Assembly (NCBI GenBank): GCA_902806595.1
Contig: CADCXC010000038.1
Span: 186,001 to 250,000 of the forward strand
DNA from: Pyrenopolyporus hunteri
Taxonomy: Eukaryota > Ascomycota > Sordariomycetes > Xylariales > Hypoxylaceae
Direction of reading: 5' to 3'
DNA length: 64,000 nucleotides
A program made the position numbers and the translations under genes. The notes beneath the pieces are model-generated. The model was not told where the DNA came from. It did no database searches and saw only the letters and a list, made by a program, of their open reading frames with translations. Of this stretch, positions 45,301-56,299 are shown in pieces (position 1 is the first letter of the stretch; every line of letters starts with the position of its first letter).

Positions 45301-45606
45301 GCGGAAAACACTCTTCCGGCCGTAGCGTGGGGGGGCTGATATCTGGGGTTCCACCAGAAAGACAACCCTCCCGGAGATGCAAAGTTGCACGAGAAGTCTA
45401 TTCTCTAGCCTTGGAGTATACTCATATGCTGTTCGATCGGGAGAATATATACAATTACCCCTTTCGAGCCATCAGGTTGGGATTCATGTCAGAAATTAGC
45501 TACGATCGCCAAAGCCTCGTCAGAAGTTGAGTAGTCAGGCTCTCTGTGAGCACTAACACAACATTGAGCCCACGACTTCCCCAATTTCGACTTCGGAGCG
45601 TTCAAT
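42302..45606. other. Intergenic, no gene recognised
   Basis: A 3.3-kb stretch upstream of both the DUF1275 gene (-) and the nitrate transporter (+). Only short unconvincing frames are seen. Three GCCGACRTCTGA units lie at about 44345-44380. The last 400 bases contain the possible nitrate-control sites listed separately. Confidence 0.55.
45270..45345 (+). promoter_or_regulatory. Possible NIT4/NirA-like and GATA sites upstream of the nitrate transporter
   Basis: CCCGCGGA at 45298-45305 differs at one position from the palindromic TCCGCGGA bound by NIT4-type nitrate activators. CTATCTG nearby (about 45277) and GATATC near 45338 carry GATA cores of the type used by AreA/NIT2. These are about 260-330 bp before the start codon. 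Short sites like these occur by chance, so this is suggestive only. Confidence 0.3.
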
Positions 45607-47314
45607 ATGAAGTTGTCCTACCTTTGGGCTGCCCCTGAGGTTAACCCAATCAACCGTAAAGCTCGGTCCGTTCCTTTCCTAAACCTCATCGATATCTATG
45701 GGCGCGTGTTCTTCTTCTCCTGGTGGGGTTTCATGGTAGCCTTTTGGGCTTGGTATGCGTTTCCGCCTCTGGTTAGTGTATATCCTATCCTCATCGAAAA
45801 CCCCATATGAAGGAGGACGGTAACTAATACCCAACACTCCCCACAGTTGACACATACCATCAAAGCGAATCTTCATCTCACCTCAGCAGAAGTTGCCAAT
45901 TCCAATATCGTCTCACTCTGTGCTACGTATGTTATCCATATTGTGCTTCCCCGATTACTTTCTTGGGCTGACTTGCAAAAGCCTACTGGTTCGATTCGTG
46001 GCCGGCCCCGCTTGCGATCGGTTCGGACCTCGTTGGGTATTTGCCGGCATACTCTTGATCGGATCGATCCCTCTTGGTCTTGCTCCACTCGTCCACGACG
46101 CGCAGGGCCTGTATGTCAGCCGGTTCTTCATAGGCATTCTCGGTGGATCTTTTGTGCCTTGTCAGGTCTGGTCGACGGGATTCTTCGATAAGAATGTCGT
46201 AGGCACCGCAAACGCGCTCACAGGGGGTTGGGGGAATGCCGGCGGCGGGATCACCTACTTCATCATGCCCGCCGTCTTCGATTCCTTCGTAGCCCGGGGT
46301 TACACAGACGGTGTCGCGTGGCGCGTCACCTTCATCGTTCCTCTCATAATAACACTTGCTACTGGCATGTTTATGCTACTCCTATGTCCCGATACACCAA
46401 CCGGCAAGTGGTCCGACCGGCATCTCCTCGCTGAGCAGGTCCTAGCTTCTCATTCTCATAATGGAACCGCAGGCCTAGGCGCTTCCGACGGTATCGTCGA
46501 CGTCCCGGGGCACATCACCGACAAGACGAGCTCCATCCGCGCGAACAGCGTGCAAGAGGTCGACAAGGACAAAAAGCCTCAGTACAACGGTCCCTGGGAC
46601 CACGAAGCCGCCACGCCCACGTCGCACGAGGACGTGGGGGGCGTAGCGAAAGGCGAAGTGGTACAGAAGCCGACGTGGGGTGTGATCACGCGGGCGACCT
46701 TCTCCCCGCAGACGGCGTTCCACGTGCTAACGTACATGTGCTCGTTCGGCGGGGAACTGGCCATCAACTCGGTGCTCGGGTCGTACTACTACACCAAGGA
46801 CGGCCTCGCGGGGCGGGCCGGCGGGCAGACGGCCGCGGCGAACTGGGCCGCCATGTTCGGCTTCCTGAACTTCGTCACGCGCCCGCTCGGCGGCGTCATC
46901 GCCGACCTGCTGTATCGCGCCTCGGGCCGCCGCGTCTGGGCCAAGAAGATCTGGGTTCTCGCCTGCGGCCTGCTGACGGGCGCCGCGCTGATCGCGCTCG
47001 GCCGCGCAGACCCCCCCGGCCTATCGGCTGCCGTCGGGCTCGTGGCCCTCGTCGCGCTGTTCCTCGAGGCGGGCAACGGCGCGAACTTCGCGCTTGTGCC
47101 GCACGTCCACCCGCATGCTAACGGTGTTGTTTCGGGCGTCACGGGCGCCGGCGGGAATCTAGGGGGCGTCATCTTTGCGATCATCTTCCGGTTTATGGGC
47201 GCTGGCACGGATTACGCCGGCGCCTTCTGGGTCATTGGCGTGCTGACTATTGCGCTCAATCTATGCTTGTGCTGGATCTCCCCTGTTCCGCGGGGACAGA
47301 TCGGCGGGCGGTGA
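45607..47314 (+). CDS. nrtA: High-affinity nitrate/nitrite transporter, NNP family (NrtA/CrnA, NIT-10)
   Basis: Three exons (45607-45771, 45847-45926, 45982-47314) give 525 aa of a 12-span major facilitator proton/nitrate symporter. The start MKLSYLWAAPEVNPINRKAR and FFSWWGFMVAFWAWYAFPPL are typical of the fungal proteins. The MFS loop motif reads FVAGPACDRFGPRW. The first nitrate signature is GGWGNAGGG and the second GVTGAGGNLGG. A long hydrophilic loop of roughly 85 residues between spans 6 and 7 (from SHNGTAGLGASDG to TWGVITRATF) is a hallmark of CrnA-type carriers. Intron 1 is 75 nt (GTTAGT/CAG) and intron 2 is 55 nt (GTATGT, GCTGAC branch, AAG). No nitrate or nitrite reductase gene lies next to it here, unlike the Aspergillus cluster. 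The 3' half is markedly GC-rich. Confidence 0.93.
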
Positions 47315-49107
47315 ATAGTTGCGTACCTACCTACGTATGTAGGTTCCTAGGTAAGTTAGCTTAGATAGGACGGACTTTCTGATACGGGTGTTCCCTATAG
47401 CCATGGATTTTTACGAGGTTTAGGAATAAGGGTTCAGTAAGAGATGGATTGGCGTCGGGGTGTCCCTTTAATTGGTAGATCTATGTCGATCGGCACTTTG
47501 TATGGTTAGTATACCTGGAATAGATGGATACTAGAATTGGGACATGGGCCTTGGATTGATTGTATTGTATATGCCCTGAGCTTGAGGTTACCGAATGCCA
47601 AGCTACCCATCAGTCGATTATGCTCTATACGAGGAATTTCTGTTCTTGAGGCCCAGCGCGATACGGGTATAACCTGATAAAATAGCCTACATTGCCCGAC
47701 TACCTACCTACCTTAGATATATAATCGAGTCGCAACGTTTCAGCGGTTCTAAAAACGACGAAGATTCGCATCGACGTCGTTCAAGCCACCTAGCAGTGTT
47801 TTAAGATAAATAACTCGGAATAGGCTACTCGAGCCAAGCAAAATTGATACGTAGGTGCAGGTCGGCAACATTGCAGGATCGTTCCCTGGTAAATCCGCAA
47901 TATAAGCAAATCAAACAGGTGACAAAATGGAAACGAGACAGAAATAAACAGAAACGAACCGGGAACAGGTAATGGATTGCCGAAAATACCTACTTACCTA
48001 TAGACCTACCTACTCTGAGTACCTCTGCACGAGGTGAATACCTCCTACGTAAAGCAATTTTCAAAATTACAAAACGGAGGCATCCGAGGAGATGTTACAT
48101 CCCAGACGAAGTCCCGGGCGCAATGGGTTGCGATCATCGTGGCATTACTTGATTTGGAAAGGATGGGTTAGGTAGCGGGCTGCTAGAGGGTTTAGGGGGT
48201 CTGGGATGATACCTAGGTGCGGAATACCACCTAGGGCGCATCGTACAGCAGCGACTAGGTGGATATGTATTTTGATAACCATTGTGATAGACATTTTGAT
48301 AACCTTAAAAAGTGACATCGAGAAATATCACAGGAGCGAATCTGGGCGACCGGTCAACGTGGGGAGGGGGCAAGAGGTCGGCGAATGGAAGTAAGTAACC
48401 TAGAGAGATGAATCTTAGTGACGCGTATGTATCTGAGAAAACGGATTGAAAGAGACTCTGGGTAACTTCGACGCTGACTTGTTTAGCTTGGCTTCAATGT
48501 TTCAACGTAGTGATGTTAGCCAACATTGTATCGGTCTTACTGTTATATCTCAGTATACAACGCCAGGGCAAGAGACGTCATTCACGACCGGGATCGTATT
48601 TATCATCTCTCAAATTACATTCATCTCCCATCTGAGTGATAAGTCCCTCGGATCTAAGCGAGCATGATCGGCAACTAGGACTTCGTCCAGCCTACAAGCC
48701 TATTCATCATGTGATATGGACGTCGCTAGTATCCGAAGACCGCGGAATCGCCAGGTAGGAGATACCGTATTCATCTAAGACACGCAACAAAGAAACCCGG
48801 TAGAGTTTTTCAGGAGTATATTCAGGTACGGAAGTGACGTCTGTATTGACACAATCGGTAGGATCGCGAATTTGCCATCCGCACCCATCATGATGTCCAT
48901 ATTCACAGTCCCAACGCCATTCCAGTTACCAGTAGTAAGGCACCGCGTGGTATCGAAGGTCAATTAGTTCATTAGTTTCCCAACCTATTCCACGTCGAAA
49001 CCCGCAAAAAAATGACAAACGAAAACAGGCACAACTAAGTCTCCCCCCCCTTTTCCGCGAGGAGAGGGCCATCGCGTAGAAGGAAAAACGCGCGTGATAG
49101 ACCCTTC
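47315..49107. other. Intergenic, no gene recognised
   Basis: No supported gene between the transporter 3' end and the 3' end of the wall-protein gene. CCTAGG motifs are at 47323-47352, with further ACCTACCT runs near 47700 and 47990-48010. Nothing else stands out. Confidence 0.6.
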
Positions 49108-49980
49108 TTACATGCCGAGGACGGCGAAGGCGAGGCCGCCGAGGAGGGCGAGCGAGCCCGCGGCGACGTTGCTGGCGCCGGCGGTGGGCACGGTGGCGGG
49201 CGCCGAGGTGGTGCCGCTGGGGACGGGCACGACGGCGCTGGTGCTGGTGAGGACGGTCGTGGGCGTGTAGGTGGGGGGAGCGGCGGTGGTGGACAGGTTA
49301 CCGGAGGGGGTCACGGTAGGGTAGGCGGGGGCGCTCGTGCTGCTGCTGTGCTTGGTGACGGTGGTGCTGTTGCTGGGCTGGCTGCTGGCGGTGGGGTACG
49401 AGGGCGCCGAGCTGGACGACGGCGTGGAGTGGGGCTTCTCGGACGTGCTACTGCTGGTGGGGATGGTCACGTAGCCGGAAGCGCTGGTGCTGCTGGTGCT
49501 GCTGGTGCTGCCGAGGGTAGGGTACTCTCCGGCGCCGCTGCTGCACGAGGGACCAGAGATGGCGAACGGGAAGCTGTACTGGAAGGTCTCCGGGTTGTCG
49601 ACGGAAGCGACCTTGATACCGTAGGTCTTCTCCTTGCCGAGCTTGCAGTCGACGTTCCAGGCGAACGAGCCATCGGTAACATCAACGGCTGAGAGTATTT
49701 GTTAGCGCCTCTGAGTCAACTGTTTCAGCCTTCAAGTTTTTTTTGTTTACATACTTGCGATGTCGCCACCAGGAATGAGGGTGGTGGGGGTTTCACCACC
49801 GAGGAGGGAGATGACGGCCTTGCCAGTGTAAGAGCCGGCGTCCCACTTGATGTTGAAGACCTTGCCGGAGGGAACCGTCTGGCCCTCAGAAGGGGAAGAG
49901 AGGACGGCGTAGCCCGGAGTCTGGGCGAAGGCCGAGGCGGCGAAGGCCAAGGCGGTAGCGAAGAAAGAAGTCGAACGCAT
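49108..49980 (-). CDS. GPI-anchored wall protein with Kre9/Knh1-type N-terminal domain
   Basis: Two exons (49980-49755, 49688-49108) give 268 aa. A signal peptide MRSTSFFATALAFAASAFA is followed by an Ig-like Kre9/Knh1 N-terminal domain at about residues 22-115: LSSPSEGQTVPSGKVFNIKW, then GSFAWNVDCKLGKEKTYGIK and FPFAISGPSC. The rest is a Ser/Thr/Pro stalk for O-mannosylation. A C-terminal hydrophobic tail (VAAGSLALLGGLAFAVLGM) preceded by small residues (AGASN) is a GPI-attachment signal. The intron is 66 nt (GTATGT, GCTAAC, CAG) and joins A|CC as Thr. Related proteins are abundant in fungal walls and plasma membranes and have been linked to beta-1,6-glucan assembly; the role of this one is unproven. 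Codon use is strongly C/G-ending, suggesting high expression. A long pyrimidine tract lies upstream at about 50488-50560. Confidence 0.9.
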
Positions 49981-52800
49981 CTTGACTGTTTTTTGTCTTT
50001 GGGGCGCGACGAGAATTGGAATAATTACCGAAGGGCGAAAGAAGTGACGACGAAAAAGTCGAGAAGAGAGTGACTTGATAAATGAGTGTAAGGGTGCCGG
50101 GTCGAGGCTGACGCGAGCTGGGCTGAGCTGCAGATATTAAAAGAATGTGGAAGTCTAAAAGACGACTTGGAGGACTGTGCGGCTGGGTAGTAGGAAGGGA
50201 GAAGAGAAGAGAAAGAAAGTAGAAGGTAACGAGAGGGAAGCGAGTAAAAAAAGGCTGATGATATTATTACATTGCCTAGGGTGACTAAGAGAGAGGTGGG
50301 AACCACATGGAGGAAACAGAACCACCGACGGGATAAAGTGGCACAGCCCATTGGAAACGCGAGCATCGCCGGATAATCGACCTAATAGTAGACGACCACT
50401 TAGACCACCTTGTTTTCCCACTTACCTACCTACCTAGGTACCTAGCTACTGGGTACCGTGCCTAGTCCAGGTATTTCCCAGGGCTGTCTTTTCCTTCTTT
50501 TCCTTCTTTTCCTTCTTTTCCTTCTTTTCCTCTTTCCCTCTTTCCCTCTTTTCTCGCTTTCCCAGCTTCGCTAGGAAATCCTTCGACCGAACCACTAAAA
50601 CCGAGAGTTTCCCATCATCCCCCGTATCGTACCCTAACTAATGCGCCTGGGCCCGGCGCCCCCCTCTAAGGCTGGTCCCTTAGACGCTGAGGAGGGTCCC
50701 CATGCCAAGTAGCTGTGGTAAAGTCTGGGCTAGATCTCTCCCATGTCTCATCCTATGACGCGCCGTGTACCTTGCAGCCCGGGTAACCAGCACGAAAGTA
50801 CATTCCAATTGAAGAAGAAATACCTGGCCGACCCATGCTCCAGGAATTCTTCACAGCTGCTACAGCTACCGGGGGGGTTCCACTCTAAGGCAGCCGACCT
50901 GCCCCTAGAGTCCGTCTCTCCGTTGCGTGACTGGTCAATGGGCCGACATGGATCCCCAAAACGGTAAATTACATGAGCTTTTTGCAAGGAAGCCTAAAAA
51001 AGTAGCGTAAGGGGGCTGCACAAGCCTGCTCTGCTCCTTGGTTTGTGACATCGCCCGTTCTTTTTATTAATCTGGAAATAGTTTGATTTGATGAGTACCT
51101 GGGTATATACCTACCTATGTATTGTACATTACAGACGGCAGAGCGCGTCGTATCAATGCGTGTTGTGTAGGAGGTACCTAGGCTGCTAGTGTAGGCGGTC
51201 ATGGTAAGAATGGTGCAAGCAGGGTAAGGTATGCGCGAAGAAATGCTAACCGACATGAGTCTGTTGACCAGGTACTTTTGTCGATGCTTTAATATTGCAC
51301 GCCACTTATACCGTGAGGTAGCCCGATAGCTCTAATAGATACAACTGCCCAGATATTCGGATGTTGGTAATGTGTACAAGTGATTGATTAATCAGCTGAA
51401 TATTTAAGGCAATTAATCACGTACTTAACTTTATCAAAAGCCGCAATTTTGCCAACGTCCAGGTGCGATGCTTGAAACAAGCTTATTTAACAGAAGGACT
51501 GCGCGGAGGCGTGGTAGTTTGTTCCTGGCGCCCATCCCGGGCCGGTCTAGGAAGGCGGCTTCGTGTAGGAGGCAATTTGGCGGACGCGCCTTCAATCGCA
51601 TCTAGGTGCATCGATACTTACATACATTCCACACATTCCATAGGACGCAGTCACCAAGGCGGTATAGACATATAGACGATATTATGTAATCCCCCGTATA
51701 ATCCGAATACCTACACTATTAACGCCCCATTTTTCGGACTCTGGTAGGACTTTGTAAAAAACCTGCATGCGAAAATACATGCACGCTGGAAATTACCAAC
51801 GGGATCCCACCCCCAAATGGTATCGTCAAGCCGTTAATGCTTACCCTAACCGCCTAACCTGCCTACCATAGCACACTACACCCAACTAACATCTATAGTC
51901 CGAAGCGAGAACCCGCGTCGCCGCGCTAGAAGGCAGAAAAGGGGGCAGAATGACTCGTCTTTCACCAATCCACGCCACACGCGTATACATACGAGCATGG
52001 TATTCTCCCATTGTTACATCGTCTTGCTCGACAGCCTCTTCTCGGGCCGCTTTCCTTTGTGCGCCTCAACAGAAGACTACCTACCGCAAGACTGTGTGAG
52101 ACTTACCGCAGGGCCAAGCGTATTGTTGATGCTGTTGGCGATGACGATGATGGTGATGGTGGTGATTTTGCATTAGGCCCTCATTACACGCCATGCAGGT
52201 AGTTAGTTGGACATAAGGCGCACCACAAAATCTTACAAAGCAAGTAATACGCGGGTGACATCGCAGTCACGCCATTGGCCTCGGCTCCACCACGTTATAG
52301 CTACCTGAACACCTTATATTCTTCATTTACTGTAGGTACGCATGTGCCGGTGTCTAGCCTGCCTACCTACCTACATACCTGACATACCTAACCTAATGTA
52401 ACGAGTCATCCGCGACCCTCGCGAGAGACACGTCCCTTGCATCCCCCTTATACGTCAAACTTCGGTAACATCGCAGGTCACAGCCTCCCATCCTGAGGCT
52501 GGGGCAACCCACAAGGAAGACTCTAGATACACAAAACATACATATTACCACGTAGGACGAGGGAAAAAAGAGAAAGGGAAAATAGGGGGGAAAAGAAATC
52601 ATCGGTTTGCTTCTTGGCCCCCGTGCCATGCCATGTGCGACAGAGGCCCATTTCATCTCATCCCCAAGCAACCCGCATAGCCCTATAAATTTGCCCGGCG
52701 GGAGACGCGAAATCCTTCAATGCGACCACCCCTGCCGGCTGTGCTCTACATACGCTAGTTGTATGTATGTATGTATGTCCCTTCGTATACCTATACGTTA
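49981..52800. other. Intergenic, no gene recognised
   Basis: The promoter side of the wall-protein gene, with no supported gene. It holds a CCTAGG cluster at 50423-50446, a TTTTCCTTC tandem repeat (five units) at about 50488-50533 followed by CTTTCCCT units, and ATGTATGTATG near 52757. Confidence 0.55.
50488..50533. repeat. TTTTCCTTC tandem repeat
   Basis: Five 9-bp units of a pure pyrimidine sequence, extended by CTTTCCCT units to about 50555. It lies about 510 bp upstream of the wall-protein start on its purine-sense side. Such tracts are common in promoters of highly expressed fungal genes. Confidence 0.8.
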
Positions 52801-54778
52801 GAAGTTTTCCAGCTCCCCCGTCCCGTCTCGCTCTAGCGCTTACCGCTATCGGCTCACCGTTAGGTCTAGTCGGCCCAAGCAGCTAGCGAGCGTGTGTATA
52901 TGCGGTCGTGCGCTTTGGTCCAGAACGCATGGAGGCTGCCTTACCAATGTACGAATATCTATAATGTGCAAGAATTCCGTAGGGCTGAGGAGGGCGGCGA
53001 TGCGACGATGGAGTGTTGTATCTTAGTGAATTAGCCAGACTTCGCGTATGCACCGTATATGGATAGGTATGGAGATGGTTTTTGATGTCGAGGGCTCACA
53101 TGTCCCTGGCCTCCCGTCGTATGTGGAAATGCTAGTTACACCAAGTCATGGTTTATTGCCTAATTAGTACGCCTCAGGAGCGCCCAACCTTCTAGGGGTG
53201 AGCGTAAGCGTGAGATGCTTACCGTGGGGATGATATCGCCCCAGAAAGCTACCGAGCTATGTGTTGGCATCATGCCCTATGGTTCTAATCCTCTCGGAAG
53301 CGTATGTCGATGGCCGCGAGGTCAGGAAGGCATACTCAGGTGCATGGCTAGGTACTTACCTTATTACCAGGGAGCTTAGCGATGACTCCCTCATAGTGGT
53401 TCTCGAGTCAAACTAATGTATAAATATTCTTGCTAAACGGTCGTATATAGGGGCGGCCGATCCTGGGCTGTACTCACTGCCGTGTCACTATTTCCGTCTC
53501 ATGTGTTGGTTTGCTGCCGGGATGCCACCTCCTTTACCATTCTGCCGGGTTAGTCAAGTGCTACTGGAGATTGGGAAGCAAGCATGGCGTAGATCACTTG
53601 GCTGACGGGTAGAACGATTTGGGATTTCTACGTGCTTAAGGGGAGCCTATCTTAAGGTCTGTTTGGCTTAAGATTCATCTATCTCTCGGGTCGTTGTCTT
53701 GTTCGTTAGTAGTATTAGCTGAAAGACTTGTCTACTATATCCTTCTAAAATCTTACACCTATGTGTCACTAGGGGGTTAGAGGTACATGATATGAAGGGA
53801 TATACGCCGTAAGAGTTTGCTTATTACCCAGATATTTGATTGGATTAGCTACTCGGCTACTACTTGACCGCTCAAGATTCAAACAAGGAGTCCCTAATGT
53901 GTAGTTAGTTACCTTGTGTCATGCTATTAAACCACCGAGGCTATATATACGAGCCTATATTAAGAACCGTCTCCGTAGATAGTTCGTCATCGGTCCTTTA
54001 TTGTATCTGAATACTAACAAGAGTGGCCTGACAAAACCCCCAAACATCTCCTTTACTCATAGGTTATCGCTCTATAGGGGACTTCTCGTTATTACAATTT
54101 CTAGATTACTACGTGCTTGGTTTAAATGGGTATGGATGGTCTACGAGAGGGGATGCTTAAAGCCATCGTCTATATAACCCATGGACTTAAGAATCTAAAA
54201 GGTAAGGTACCCTAATCGTTAATTTAGAAATTGGGGTGGCTAACAGGTATGTATTTCTACCTCCTTATATGGGTTGGTGGATAAACCGGTGACAAGCACT
54301 CTAGGTTAACAAGTGGTGGCAGGTCACGCAAAGCTTGGTAGAAAACGGAGACGGTTTAAAGAACATCGTATATCTGATAGCTGCGAAGTCAAAGCCTAAG
54401 TCGTATCTATGAGATAGACAAGCGTTCATCTCGATAACCGTCTTCCGCTACCAAACTAAGCCACCGCAGTCAATATCGTGCTTTATCCTCCAGCCACCTG
54501 AAATACGTGAAAACAGCTACCGCCGACCCAACCATTTGCGCCCCCACCCACTGTGACCGTCCTCCTCTCCCGGAGGCGAAACATCAGAGATGCTTTAAAC
54601 GGGATGAGAAGGAATGCGCTTTGGTGAAGCCAAAAACAAGATAGTCCTCATGAAACATGAAAAGCCCGAAGATGCCGCTGGACTGAGGGAGGGTGTAGCC
54701 ATCCCATTTGAAAATCGTTAGATTCGATGTTTCTCACTCTCTGCTCGTTATATCTATGATTAGTTCGGCTGACGGTGG
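52801..54778. other. Stop-dense stretch without open frames, probable decayed repeat
   Basis: For almost 2 kb neither strand holds an open frame of 60 codons, unlike the other spacers here. Local sequence is TA-rich (for example near 53940-53960). Old repeat DNA mutated by RIP, or a noncoding gene, are the two explanations I would test. No recognisable family was seen. Confidence 0.4.
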
Positions 54779-56299
54779 TTACGCGCGGCCGCGTGGTGCT
54801 TTAGGTGTCTCACCCAGTCGAGAATAGAGCATGTACAAAGCCATTCTGTTGCATTCCTCAGTTCCTGTGATCGTGACCAGGCGCTCGTTGCTGTTATCTT
54901 GCGGCTCGTTGATCTTAATGACGCTACCACTGATGGTTCGGATCTCGTTGATTTTCTGGCCGCCCTTACCGATAATGGCACCGACCATGTCGTTGGGGAT
55001 ATAGATCTGCTGCGTCATCGGCGCTCCCGCAATAGCGCCGTGCATCGGTTGAGTCGGAGGGCCGCCGTGAGGGTGGGGGGCGCTCACGTGAGGGGCGTGG
55101 TGAGGCGGCATATGCGGCGCTGCACCGTAACCAGCCGTCTGGGGTGCGTAGTGCATCGGGACGCTCGGGTTGGGTTGCGGCGTGGCCGCATGCGGGTGGT
55201 AGGGCTGCGTGTACGGTGCCGGGGGCATGTGGTGGGCGCGGGGATCAGGTCGTCGCCCGTAGTTTTCGCGATGGCCGAAGTTGCCTCCGGCGGGTTGAGG
55301 ACAGTACGGGACAACCTGCATCCCTCCAGGCACGACGCCGGTGGGACCCCCGCTTCGGGTGGCATAGGCCGACGCGGCCGGGCCGCCGAAGCGTTCGTTG
55401 AGTTGCTGGAGGAGCGTGCTTCCTACATAATAAGTAGCAATATGAACAGCGTCGGCCACGCCCATGACTACGAGGGACCGTTCACTTGACAGTGGCAGAC
55501 ACGAGTCAGAGGCGTTGAGCCGCGCTCCCGAAGCATCCTGAATTTCACGAATCCGGGCGCCGCCCTTCCCAATGATGGACCCAATAAGAACGTGTGGGAT
55601 GAGGAGGCGGAGGGGATACGTCTTAGACTGGGTGTTAGATTTCTCCGTCAGAGGCTCATTGTTCAGGGTCCGGATGATCAAACCAAATGCCTAATACAAC
55701 GTTAGCTACAGCCTCATCTTTGGCTAGGAAATTGGGAGAGGGCAAGGTACCTTAGCTACGGCTTCAACCGCCCCGCTGACGGTAAGGATTCGCTCGACGG
55801 CACCCTTTTGGTAGTCGCTGACGGTGCACTTGGCGCTGGACAGCTTTCGGATATTGGACACGTTCTCGCCGCCCTTTCCTATAATGGTAGCAGCTTCAGG
55901 GCTAGAGATCACAGCACGGATATGAATCCACGTGGTCTCATCATGGGTGTTGGTCGCAGCGGCGCCGGAAGCGGGAGCAGGACCGGCACCGGCCGCATCT
56001 ATGGCAGATTTTGCCTCGTCGACGTCAGGCACGACTGTGTCTCCCTGGTCATCTTTGACCTCGGACTTGTCGCCGGTGGCGCTCTCGGATTTAGTGGTAC
56101 CATTAGTTCCCGCAGTTACCGAGACGTTGTCTCCATTACTCTCAGGAATCTCGGCGTCCCTATCGCCGATTCCGTTGTTGATGACCTTGTCGAGGGCAGG
56201 TCGTTTGGCCTCGGGTTGGTCAGTGCCACGGGAAGGCGAAGAGGCATCCTCCAGAGGACGTTTTGCCGGATTAGTGGGGTGAGAAGGCGAGGCAGACAT
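54779..56299 (-). CDS. Triple KH-domain RNA-binding protein (Rnc1/Pbp2/PCBP-like)
   Basis: Two exons (56299-55751, 55690-54779) give 486 aa. An acidic, Ser/Asp-rich head of about 120 residues leads into KH1 (about 123-190), KH2 (about 206-275) and KH3 (about 410-475). All three carry a GKGG loop in an IIGKGG context, the GXXG signature needed for RNA contact. Between KH2 and KH3 is a Pro/His/Gly-rich linker (HHMPPAPYTQPYHPH, AAPHMPPHHAPH). The arrangement of two close KH domains and a distant third is that of PCBP/hnRNP K and yeast Pbp2/Hek2 or fission-yeast Rnc1, which bind pyrimidine-rich mRNA elements and affect stability or localisation. The 60-nt intron (GTACCT donor, GCTAAC branch, TAG acceptor) falls in the end of KH1 (VAK|AFGLIIRT). 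The choice among these orthologues is open. Confidence 0.9.

Noticed and set aside
54161..54184. GYIDDG on the minus strand, resembling a reverse-transcriptase active site
   Set aside because: Only about six residues match, and the frame is stopped on both sides within about 20 codons; this is easily chance.
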